DNA of 64,000 nucleotides from Dicaeum eximium (Eukaryota; Chordata; Aves; Passeriformes; Dicaeidae). A model generated the notes under the pieces. It saw nothing but the letters and a program-made list of their open reading frames with translations. It did not search any database and had not been told where the DNA came from. Each line of letters starts with the position of its first letter. The first letter of the stretch is position 1. The stretch covers positions 186,001 to 250,000 of the forward strand of contig VWZP01009950.1 in the NCBI GenBank assembly GCA_013396995.1, written 5' to 3'. A program made the position numbers and the translations under genes. This document shows positions 27,380-37,483 of this stretch, in pieces.

Positions 27380-27690
27380 TTCTTTGGCCCGTGTGGCCGA
27401 GGGGCTCCGTGGGTCTGTGGGGCCGGAGCTGCCCTGCTGCCCTCGGGATGCTGCTGCTCACCTTGGTTTTCCTCCTGCCCAGCCACATCACGTAGGTAAG
27501 GAGGGAATAAGGGATGTGCTGCAACAAAAGGGTGATCTCTGTGTTTTCTGGCACTCCCTTTCCCCTCTGGAAGTGAGGGAATTTCCATGACCGCCGCTGC
27601 CACCCCTCAGTCCGCCATGAGGTGAAAATGGGCCCTGCCTTGATCTGCCCCGAGCTGTGTGGGCCCTGCTCGTTCACCTGGCATGGATGT
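27380..27690. other. GC-rich island with overlapping minus-strand open frames
   Basis: This stretch is conspicuously richer in G+C and CpG than its surroundings and lies immediately beside the LTR that starts at 27734. Two overlapping minus-strand frames of 125 and 92 codons cross it, both rich in Arg, Pro and Gly. On the minus strand a CCAAG|GTGAGC motif resembles a splice donor. I recognise no protein family. It could be a degenerate retroviral piece, a retrocopy fragment, or only a local GC peak that opens the frames by chance. Confidence 0.35.
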
Positions 27691-27733
27691 GTAGGCTGGC
27701 CCTGTTTGCAGTGACATCCTTGGAGCAGGGGGT

Positions 27734-28388
27734 TGTCAGGTTTTTTTTTCTTTTTCTTGATCCCGACAAGAGTGGGAGTCCAACCCCCTGGGCCCTTTGG
27801 AGGAGGTTCCCCTGCTGAGTTCTTTTCTAGGGGTGAAGAACAAGCAGGACTTTCTTTCCCTCGGTCTTCAGGGTTTTGTTTATTCTTATCCTATCTTAAG
27901 TTCAGCACTGTCTGCACACCAGACTTAGCATGCGAGAAGAAAGGCACAAAATGGACAAAATGTCCCCAAACCAAGGCCTTTTAAAGCTGTTTAACCCAAT
28001 TATGTTCTAACACGTACTGTGTTTCTACTTTTCTACCAATAACTTCCACTAACCCATACACGTAACTTCCACATTACTACTCACACTAACCAATAACTTT
28101 CTACCACAAGTACTACAAAAAAGGGAGCTGAAAAGAAGGAAGAACAGACAACACCCAAATACCTCCATCTTGTCTCCTATTCACTCTCATATTAAAATCC
28201 TAAAACCCTAATTTCTTCACTCTGTGATACACTACTACCACTACTACATACTGCTACCTGTGTGCTCTAACTCATCCCAAAGTTTTGGCAATTTTTCCCA
28301 GGGACAAAGGTTAAAAGCAGTGTTCTGCTGAGGGTCAGAGTTTCTTAAAACAGGCAGAGAGACATTCTCTGTGCCCTGGATCTCAACA
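27734..28388 (-). mobile_element. Solo LTR 1, endogenous retrovirus, minus strand
   Basis: A 655-bp LTR begins TGTCAGG and ends CTCAACA (+ strand view). A perfect 6-bp target-site duplication, GGGGGT, lies at 27728-27733 and 28389-28394. A 6-bp duplication is typical of ERV2/ERVK-like elements. Read on the minus strand, a TATA-like TTTAAAA (27985-27979) lies about 95 bp before an AATAAA (27884-27879), the usual U3-R-U5 order. No gag, pol or env sequence is attached, so the copy arose by LTR-LTR recombination. It is antisense to SPAG16. Confidence 0.88.
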
Positions 28389-28394
28389 GGGGGT

Positions 28395-28886
28395 GAGGGA
28401 GCACAGACCATCCTGATCCTAAAGAGGCTCCCTGGAACAGAGGCTACACAGAGTTAAAGGAATAAAGTAGGTGTTTATTGAAAGGCCTTCAAAGGGTACA
28501 CCTTGGGCAGTACAAGAGCCTGGCCAGGGCTACACCCAAGATGCATCCAAGATGGACCCTGAGTCATGAGTTTTCACACTTTTATAAGTTTTGGTTCATT
28601 TCCACATTGGAGTTAATTGTCCAATTCCAGCTCCAGGTTATGTAGTCCCATCCTCCCAGTTTGCTCTCCTCAATTCTCTGTTGTTTGCACTTTTTGGGCC
28701 TAAAGCTGCAACAGTGTCCTTGGTTCTCGGGCTGGAAAAGGATTGTTTTGTCAAACTAAAAGGATTGTTTTGTCAAACTAAGCTAAACTGTGAGGAGAAC
28801 TTGCCAACACTTTATATGAAGTTCAGAGTTACGCACTAATGCAGTACAGAATCTGGAAAATATGAAAGCTAAAGCTTAAGGCATCA
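28395..28886 (-). mobile_element. Solo LTR 2, different family, minus strand
   Basis: This block of about 490 bp directly abuts LTR 1. Read on the minus strand it begins TGATGCC and ends CCCTCA, with TATAAAA at 28586-28580 followed about 100 bp later by AATAAA at 28479-28474. That is normal LTR architecture. The sequence is unrelated to LTR 1. I saw no target-site duplication at the edges tried, so its boundaries are tentative; LTR 1 may have inserted into or at the edge of it. It contains a 22-bp tandem duplication at 28736-28779. Confidence 0.7.
28736..28779. repeat. 22-bp tandem duplication inside LTR 2
   Basis: Two exact adjacent copies of a 22-bp unit containing GGATTGTTTTGTCAAACT lie in the U3 part. 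Duplicated U3 segments are common among retroviral LTRs. Confidence 0.85.
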
Positions 28887-31800
28887 GTCCCACACACACC
28901 CAGCAGCTGCTCCTGGGCCCAAGCTGGGTGACAGAGGCTGAGTGACAACTCAGACGTGAGTGGGAGCACCTTGGTGGCAGCTCAGAGGTGGGGGAACATG
29001 GTTAGGCTGTGCATTTCACACTTCCATTGCCACAGGAACTGTTCCCAGTGCTCTGGTTAATTTGTCCTTTGTCTCAGCACGACTCGCTCATGTCCAGCAA
29101 AATCAGGCCTGGAATAAAATTTTGCCTTTTACAAACTCTGTAGATTTTTAGGGCTCAGTCCAGCAATATAACTAAGTATGTGCATGTGAACAATATCACT
29201 GATTTCAGTAGGGCTGTTGATGCCCTCTTGTTTATATATATTTGTTCTTGTCTGAGGCTGTAACCAGTATCCATCCTCTGGAATTCAGTGCCTGTCATGT
29301 CCTTGCCTCCAAAACACACCTTGATGGCAGAGAAAGGAATATCAGCAATTTCCCAACAGTTTCCACTATAAAAGCAAGGTTTTCAGCCAGCTGTAATTTC
29401 ACCCAAATGTAACTGCTCAGCCCAAAATTTCCTGCGTTAGTTATGGTGAGCAAGGCTGAGGTTTTTTTGTGTAAGAAAATGTTGGCTGAAATCTTTCTGT
29501 CACTAGGAAATGTGCATTTGAGGTTTTTGTAAATCTTGCTGGAACTCTGCTGCTCTCATATTTTGGAGCAAGAAATGCAGCAGAAGAGCTTTCTGGTCTG
29601 AAAGTAGCTAGTGGCATTAACAAGAAACCTCTTTGCCAGTACCCGGGAATGCAAATAAATTTGATCAAATAATGAAAAATTCTAAAAATTACATATCACA
29701 AGCAATATTCACTACAATGCTGTATTAGAATTTGGCAGCTGAATGCTGTCTATATTGAGAACATATTTTTCCATATAAATCCTGTATGTGAAACTGTAGG
29801 AAACTGGATTTTGTCTTTTTTTCTGCCACAGAGAAACTGGGTGAGGCTGGATAGGTCAGTTAGGAGTACTAAGCTGGTTGTTCATTTTGCATTTTTCATT
29901 CTCTGAATGCTTAATTTTGAGACAATTTAGGTCAGGTTTTAATTTCACTTACAAGCAGTTGTCAGTTTTGTGTGTGAATGACCAGTCCCTCTCCTAACCA
30001 TGATGGAACCCATCTACCTGGGTAATACCTGAGGGTGTGCTGAGAGCTGGGAGAACAGGCTGATGATGGCACATTGGTCCCAGTGTTTCAGAAACCCTGG
30101 TGCCAGGAACTTTTCCTCCACATGGATCTGAGATCTGCCCTCCCTCAAGTTAGTGGCTGTGTTAAACACGCAGCTGATGTTCCCCAGGCAGCTCTGGTGC
30201 AGCACTTTTTGACCTGAAGGTTGATTTTGTGTGTGAAGTGGTCAAGTATGGAACATCCTGAGACTGAAAGTATTTTGCATCTGAAGAAACTGTATTTTTA
30301 TTTATGGCTCAGTCAAAATAAATTAAAATAATAGATGATTGTTCTGAAAGCAAATTACTGGGAGTACTATATATCTACCATGGCAAGTGCTGAAGAGATG
30401 AGAATGTCTTATAATGCCAGAGTGAGTTGTGTAAACAAGGGTATTTATATACTCAACAGCAGCAAATCTCCAAGAGGGTTTTTTGTTGGGTTTGTTTTTT
30501 TTCTTGGCTGAGTCTCCACTGATCCCACTTTATCCCAAAGGAGGAGGAGGAGGAGAAAACTAATGTTCCTATCACACATGTTCCATTATTGATTTCCATT
30601 CCAATCCACCCTAAGTCTTCTGTGCTGGAAATAATTAGACCCTGTGAACAGAGATGAAGCAAAAATCTATACTATGCTGGATTGCCAGAAATGAAGACAA
30701 GGGTGCCTAATTAATGCTGCATATAGAATGCCTTTTGGATGAATGGGCTTCCCTTTCTCAGAAGCAGCTCAACAGCAGTTGTGTCACAAATTTACTGTTA
30801 ATTAAATGGTGTTCACTGTGTGCCTGTAAAAATGGCATGGAGGAAGAAAACCGTTGGACAGCAGCAGCATTTTACAAAAGCTCTGCAATTTAAAGGAAAG
30901 ACTGTGAAAAACAAATTTGCAGCCTTCGTACAGCCAGCAAGATATTTTCTTCCATGTGAAATTCACTTCATGGATTTTACCGAAGCTCCATAGGAATATC
31001 TGGTCACTGCAGAAGTTTGAGCATTTCAGAAGCTGGATGGAAGTGTGTTGGGAGGCTTGAGGGTAGGCAGAATGTTCCTAGGAGCTGAGGCAGGATGGAT
31101 GAGAGTGCAGCTGCAGCCTGGCCAGGGCATAAGGATCGCTCAGGAGGAGAGTCAGGGTCTAGAGGAAGACACCAGGTAAAATTTTCTCTGCATGAAAGGT
31201 GAACTGAAGGTGATCTAAGGCTGTACAATGCACCTTGGGAACTGGGAAGGCAGATCTTTAGGAAGAATGTAAGAGAGCTATGGAAAGGCTCCACAACAGC
31301 CCTCACTAAGAGCAGAAATATCTGGAGGGAAAAACTGGAGGGGATCTGAAGTGTGTGAGGCAGGTTAAGAGAAAAATGTCAGCTGTATGCACATGCAGAT
31401 AGCAGCAGTGGGGCTGTTGGTGCTTCAGAGGTCTCCGTAGTAGAGGGATTCTGGGACAGCTCTTCTGGTCCTGTAATTTGCAGGCCATTGGTGCCTTCTC
31501 TCAGCCTTTAATTCTCTCCTCTTATCTCTATTCCCCCCTTGCTCTTCTAGATATCTGTTGTGGCCAGTCTAAGTGATACAACTGCTCTCTGTGCATCTCT
31601 GGAGAATTTAAATAGCATCATTCCCTCCTGTTTTTTTTTCCTATAAATGCAGAAGAAGTTTATCCTCTTTAGGAAAAGATAGAAAACATTTTTTTCTGAG
31701 AAGCTAGAGAATTAGTAAATCCCAGGATCCTCTCTCAAGCAGATGGATTCAACTGATGAGTCTGTAGGAATCTTCCTAGGCAGGGCATTAAACTGCAAGA

Positions 31801-32970
31801 GTAGATGTTTTCTGATGAAATTCTAGTTGACATAAATACATTTTTAGCATGGATTCGATAGAGGGAATTATTTTTCCCAGTATAGTAGATGCTGTGGTTC
31901 TGGTTTAGGAATTTTATGAAATAATTTGAGTGCAGAGAAAGGTACTAATAAAAAAAGAGGTTTTTATGACACTGTGCCTTCTAAGTCCTCTCTTTTCTTC
32001 CCATTTGGGTGCTTATCATTGTCTCTCTCTCCTCTCATTCTGCTTTAATAAGCATTTTTCTCTCTGAGCTGTCGGCCCTGATGCACAGCTAAAATAGGTG
32101 CACACACGGGTTGTGATTCCTCTCCCCATTATTGCAGTTTGATTCTGAACTCCAGATTTAATCTGTCTAAATAAGCCACTCCTGGGACTAAAGTCAACTA
32201 CTAGAACTTTTGATGTTCAACGAATAGTAAGGCATTACAATGATTTAAATCAAATAACCAAATCCATATGAAATACACTACTTGTTATCTTTCCAACAGA
32301 TTGATTTTCTTCCCTGGATCCATTTTAAGCTGCACTGCAGTTGCTAAATCAAAAATAAACTGAGTTTTCAGTCTAGGGGCATGTTAAGTATATTATTTCC
32401 ATTACATCGCAGCGTGCTACATATTAAAAATGAAAACATGGAATACATTTTGAGTACAGAATTGAAATGAATTTTCTGACCTAGTCCCAGTGAATGGGCT
32501 CTAAAGTGGTGGCAACGACTGTAGCTCCTGGACTGTAATTATCATTTGAGTTATTTCACAGTGGTAGGAGACTTTGCACCTGTGGGCACAAGTGGGGACA
32601 GGCTGCCATTGGTGCTTTTTTAGTTATTTTGGATAAGTGGGAAAGTTAATCATGTTGGTGCAGCTTGTTACCCTCTTGCATGTTTGTTAGAACATAACCT
32701 AACAAAGTATTTCAAAGCACTGTGTGAGTGTTAAGTGGAACTTCAAGAGAGTGTGAAAACAATTCTGATTTCACAGAAATCAGTCCTATTCTTTTTTCTT
32801 CAGCAGCAGCAGAAGCTCATCTCCACAGCATCTATTTTGAATTCTCATGAGCTTAGAAAGCATCACTGTTTGCTCAGTCCATCCAGAATCAGACTCCTGG
32901 GGCTATTGCCCAGTTAAATGGATCTTAGGTATTTCACATAAAATGGAACTGGTACAGAACATAACCTGCC
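28887..32970 (+). other. SPAG16 intron, unique sequence up to exon A
   Basis: No exon or transposon was recognised before the acceptor of exon A. A (GGA)n run lies at 30540-30555. Open frames are at most 100 codons and have no motif. Confidence 0.55.
30540..30555. repeat. (GGA)n microsatellite
   Basis: About five consecutive GGA units. Confidence 0.8.
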
Positions 32971-32987
32971 TTTCTTTTCTCCTGCAG
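32971..32987 (+). other. Splice acceptor of exon A
   Basis: A pyrimidine tract (TTTCTTTTCTCCTGCAG) ends in AG at 32986-32987. It fixes the start of exon A and leaves one base to complete a split codon from an upstream exon outside the window. Confidence 0.9.
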
Positions 32988-33131
32988 TCTGGCCTTACAC
33001 CCCCGAAAAAACATCGTGCTCACGGGCGGCGATGACCACCTGTGGAAGACGTGGGGCTTCCCCGATGGGAACATCCTCCTGACAGGGGAAGGTCACACAG
33101 ATTGGCTCTCAGGCTGCTGCTTCAGGCCCAG
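32988..33131 (+). CDS. SPAG16: SPAG16 internal coding exon A (WD40 repeat region)
   Basis: SPAG16 is the PF20-type WD40 protein of the central apparatus of motile cilia and sperm flagella. Seen: a pyrimidine-rich tract ending in CTCCTGCAG sits just before the exon, and AG|GTCAGT follows it. The exon supplies one base of a split codon, 47 full codons and two bases of the next codon (phase 2 at both ends). The peptide runs LALHPRKNIVLTGGDDHLWK, then TWGFPDGNILLTGEGHTDWL, then SGCCFRP. The DDHLWKTW stretch (residues 15-22) closes one WD repeat, and GH at 35-36 opens the next. From memory of the family, human SPAG16 has the same ALHPRK, GEGHTDWLS and CCFHP landmarks here. The two terminal bases plus the first base of exon B make the serine of a P-S-G join. 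Another WD40 protein is possible but much less likely. Confidence 0.93.
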
Positions 33132-33137
33132 GTCAGT
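33132..33137 (+). other. Splice donor of exon A
   Basis: GTCAGT directly follows the exon-terminal CCCAG. The phase-2 end matches the phase-2 start of exon B and gives an in-frame serine at the join. Confidence 0.88.
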
Positions 33138-35212
33138 GCCCAGAGACCCTGAGCTGGCCCTGCTCCCCCCTGGAGCTCCTTCATTCACTGGCCTGCTTTG
33201 CTGCCTCTCTGTTCTCAGGGGGACCCTGCACTCTCTGCTGAATTCCCAAACACGTAGATAAAATGTTCCTCTGCCTTTCACAGTGTTGACTTACGACTGA
33301 TTGCTTTTAGTATTTTGTACATCTTAAACTCTGTCCCTGTGGCAGTGCACGTAACAAGGAGTAATAAGCTTTTCAGGTCTTGCTGCATTCATTTTCTCCC
33401 TGTTCATGCACTATGGCAAACACAGTCCCATTATTAATAATACTGAAAAGTTGACTTCTTGTATTACGCATTATTTGTCATATGACTAAGAGTATTTGGG
33501 TTTACCTAGATAATAGGAATATGAGCTTTCCTGCCCTTTCATCTTATGGATTTGAAGTTGAATTAATAAATGAAAGTGAACACCGAAAATAAAAATTAAA
33601 TATTTAAGTTACAAGGGTCATTGAAATAGGGCAAACATGAAGTAGATTTTTTGGTCTTTCTGTTGAAAAATAGGACACCATTTTACTCTCAAAACTGAAA
33701 TGCATTTGCTAAGGCTGAGCTTCTGTATGTTGAAATTACTTTGCATCAGATTTGTGATGCAGCAGTTTAAACAGAGTTCTTTACTGTTAATATAATAAGG
33801 GTCTGCCAGGCTATTCACCTGAGGCTCGGTTATAAAAGGAGCATTATTAAGCCTTCAACCTTGTATTTTCTTGTGTTTATTTTATGAGGCAATATTAGCT
33901 CTCTTCTTCATGAGGAGGAAATGTATCCTATTTAATTTCATGGTTCCTCCTGATTTCTGAGTTTGTAATGAGCTACCAAAAGCACATACAGTCCTCTAAA
34001 CACAAGAAAATCCCCTCCCTCTTTTCAAAACCTCAAGAACCAGGAGTCACACTTTCTGGGATGAATTAAACATGCACTTACTCTTCTCTTGCATCACTTT
34101 CTCCTAAGAAAAACAGGCTTTTTCTTAAGATGCTTGTGTTTTCACCATTCAAAGTTCTCTTTTTCATGTGTATTTCCTTAGAAATAATTACATTTAAAAG
34201 AAGAGGATACTATTTAACTTAAATAATTGCATATAATACAGGAGAAGTGAAATGGAAGGCTCAGCTTCTTGTTTTAAGGTGGTAGGAAAATTTTTTCTAT
34301 TGCTGCATGACAGATTTCAGAGTTTGTGACTGCTGGACATGGTTTAAACTTGCAGATAAACAGAATGCTGCCTTTTCCTCTTACCTGTGGTGAATATAAA
34401 ACTTAGCACAGGGGAAGAAAGGGAAATACAATTAGAAGAGCACGTTATCATTTATAAAGCTGCTGGCCATACTAATCAGATTTCGATAATGCATTGTTAC
34501 CATGACACCCGCTGACTCAGAGACTCCAAACTATTTTCTCATTAGTCTTTGACCAGAATACAGTCCTTTCAATAGGCTTTCCTATTTCTCATTCAATTAT
34601 TGAAATTAAAATGAGTTGAGGTACATCATTATTCTCTTGCAGTATAAATTGACTCCTGCTGAATGCTCTGGAGTGATTCAAAAGCAGTGCCGTTAAAATA
34701 TTGTCTTCTGTTACTGCATAAAATGTATAATGTGGCAGAATACATTTAAGCATATTTTTAATTTTTAAAAAATATTTTTTTAGATAGGAGACTTTTATAT
34801 ACCCATTCTTTCTGGAAGTAAAACCAATTAAGTAAAAATGAAGAGTTCTTTTTTTCTTTTTTTCTTTTTCCGAAATCAAATGTAGTTTTGTTCCCAGTTT
34901 AAAGATTTGAAATTATGTTCATCCCAGAAGTGGAAAAGAAAAATACTTTGTGCCACTGGGCTATTAAATGGTGACCTGGGTAAAACTTCCACAGTTCTGT
35001 AGTCTTTCCTGTTTGTCTCCTCTGAGATCACTTCTCTGTGTTTCTTCTTTCTCTGTAAAATCAGGTTTAGAACAGCCTCCACCTCTGGTGTGAGAAGTGT
35101 TCTGTGTGCAGCCACACATGAGCGCTGTCAGATCATCTGGTACAGCATCCTGCAATAACCCACACCCGACACCCAGGCACTGATGATTTGAGGAGAGCTG
35201 TGATGGGCATTT
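33138..35212 (+). other. SPAG16 intron, unique sequence with a possible regulatory cluster
   Basis: Low-GC intron without an exon. Near 34496-34520 lie an RFX X-box-like sequence (GTTACCATGACACC) and a GCTGACTCAG AP-1/MARE-like site. These are motif matches only. A T/CT-rich tract lies near 34849-34872. Confidence 0.5.
34496..34520 (+). promoter_or_regulatory. Candidate X-box plus AP-1/MARE-like site
   Basis: GTTACCATGACACC matches the RFX X-box dyad well in the first half and at four of six bases in the second. GCTGACTCAG follows within two bases. RFX factors control ciliary genes and SPAG16 is one, but single motif matches of this kind occur by chance in introns. Confidence 0.25.
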
Positions 35213-35287
35213 AACTGATGCTTCTGCACATACACATGACATACAAATAATGATTTTAACTCATTTGTATGTGCATAAGCATCAGTT
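35213..35287. repeat. Near-perfect inverted repeat (21-bp arms, 33-nt loop)
   Basis: The arms lie at 35213-35233 and 35267-35287 and pair at 20 of 21 positions; the single mismatch is at the twelfth base. The left arm begins AACTGATGCTTC and the right arm ends GCATCAGTT. An alternative 10-bp pairing (ACATACAAAT with ATTTGTATGT) exists within the same element. It sits about 50 bp before an LTR. It could be a hairpin RNA, a tiny MITE-like element or a replication-generated palindrome. Confidence 0.85.
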
Positions 35288-35338
35288 TATGGTTTATGGG
35301 GGTTTATGTGCTCACAGAGTATTACTTGAGCAAGGGTC

Positions 35339-35958
35339 TGTGGAATCCCCACCGTGGATTCCCTGAGGGGGATTCTCTTAAAGGGTTCTGTGCCAGGATT
35401 GAGAGACAAACAGGACTCTTGGTTTTTTTGGTCTTCAGATTATTGTTTATTTCTTACCAAAAGTTCAGTACGCTGTCTACACACCAGACTTAGTGTACAA
35501 AGAGAAAGGCACCAAAAGTCACAAGACACACAGGTTCAAGGTCTTTTAAAGCTATTTTATCCAATTAACTCTTAAAATGTATTTTATTTCTACATTTCTA
35601 CCAATAACTCTTATTTGTCTGTTCATGTAGCATCTGCTTTGTGCCTCTTTCTAACCAATCACTCTGTGCTACCAACACTGCAGAAAATGGAGTAGATGAA
35701 GCACAAGAAGGAGATCAGACAACATCCAAAATCCCCCATCTTGTCTTCTATCTACCTCCATACTAAAAACCCAAAACTTTAAGTTCTTCACCCTGTGATA
35801 AACTAAACTACTATCTGTTTCACACACTCGTGGATTCCAGTTCATCTCAAGGTCTTGGAAGCCTTCTCCATGGATGAAGGTTAAGAGCAGTGTTCTCCTG
35901 GGGATCAGGACTTCTCAGGACAGGCAGAGAAACATTCTCTGAGCCCTGGATTCCAACA
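35339..35958 (-). mobile_element. Solo LTR 3, same family as LTR 1, minus strand
   Basis: This 620-bp LTR is a diverged relative of LTR 1. Shared landmarks on the + strand are CACACCAGACTTAG, AGGCAGAGA-ACATTCTCTG and a CAACA end. A minus-strand TTTAAAA at 35550-35544 precedes AATAAA at 35461-35456. The flanks GGGTC (35334-35338 and 35959-35963) form a 5-bp target-site duplication. A sixth base, T, would also match if one boundary base has been lost. The U5 end differs from LTR 1, so this is another subfamily. It is solo and antisense to SPAG16. Confidence 0.85.
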
Positions 35959-37465
35959 GGGTCTCTCTCATGGTTGTCTCTGTGCCACCACCATGTAAAT
36001 AGGGGTAAAGCTGCCAGTATCACTGGTGGCTGGGAAGATCTAGAAACTTAAAGCTAAAGTGCTGCTGGGTTTATATATCCTCAGTGTCTCCAAGAGCCAT
36101 GAGAGAACTGGCTCTAGGAAGTAGCAATAACAAGGTAAAGGTGTGTTTTAGGCTCTGGACCAGGAGTTACAGAAATGAGGATTGTCCTTAGGAGGTTTCC
36201 CAGGACTGATGTACCACAGTGACCTTAAGCATCATCACAGAGCCTTAGGGGCAAAGAGCTGTTGGATGGAGGAGTCTTCCCCCCCACGCCCCCCACTGAA
36301 ATGTGCTTTATTCACAATGATTTTTTGCTGAAAACCACCTCTCTTTCACTTGTGATCAAAGCAGGGTGAGGTGAGACTATGCTGGGGCTCCAGGGCTGCT
36401 GCTGTGTCACTCCTGGGTCAGCACAAAGGGTCTGGGTGCCCCATGTGTTCTCCCTGCAGTGGTTCCCAGGACAGGGGATGAAGGGCAGCAGCCTGGCTTT
36501 GTGCATGTGAGGAGAGCAGAGCAGCTCCCTGCAGATCTGAGAGTAAAGCACTGCCTCAAGCTTTTAAAATAAAAGTAAAACTTCAAAGGGGTCCTGCCAT
36601 CTGCAGCGTGCGGCAGCTGGGAGGAGGGAGAAGAGCAGTGCTTCCTTCTTTGAAACTCAGGTGACACCTGGTCAAACTTCAAAAAAAAACAAGTGGTTTT
36701 ACTCTGGTCTGGCTGAACACTGCTTTGCAAATGAATTAGCTGTTTCAAGCTCCTGTCACTGTTGAAAAATTTAATGTTTTTCAGCTTGCCTTTTCTAGAT
36801 GTGTAGGAATGAGGGAGTCAGAATGTGTCCTGTCACAGTCATAGACAGAGGCTTCGTGGTGAGAATCTGGAGAGCTGGGGAAGAGCTGTGTAGTGCACCT
36901 GAGGGTGCCAGGTGACTCAAATATTTGAAATATCAGACAAAAATCTGCACCTTCTGCCCTAATATCCTCAGTTTCCAGAATAAGCTATGGATATTAATGC
37001 TGTACCTTTAAGGACTATACTCTAATTACATGAAGATATTTTATGGCATGTGCTAGATTTATTTATCTTTGTTAATAAGCTTCCTGGGTGGCTAAAGAAT
37101 CAAGCTCTGCAGCATAGCAGAAGTGTGTGTTAATGTCTGATAAAATCTCAGTGAACAGTAAAATATTATAGTCTTGCCCTGCATGTGGTATAATATATAA
37201 TGTCCTTAATATATTCATAAATATTAATCAAGTCAACTCTTCTAAAATGTTTGTAACCCTTTTCATGCAAACATTGTCTGGTTCTGTGGAATACAATGAA
37301 TTTCTGAATTGAAGAGAAGTACAAACTATAGGTTCTTGAAGCTATTTAAAACTTGCATTGAAAGTTGTCAGATTGTCAATGTCTTTGTAATGTACTGTTC
37401 CCCTAAGAAGCAAGCAGTTTCTGGTGTTCCTAGGTACTGAGGAAAGAAATCAAAACTGTTATCAA

Positions 37466-37483
37466 TTTATTATTATTATTATA
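37466..37483. repeat. (TTA)n microsatellite
   Basis: About five to six TTA units in an A/T-rich stretch. Confidence 0.75.

Noticed and set aside
27734..28886. Full-length endogenous retrovirus
   Set aside because: The two LTRs are from different families and no gag, pol or env sequence lies between or beside them.
33016..33261. Alternative-frame open frame over exon A
   Set aside because: A shadow of the SPAG16 coding frame. The WD40 reading lies in another frame and is bounded by splice sites.
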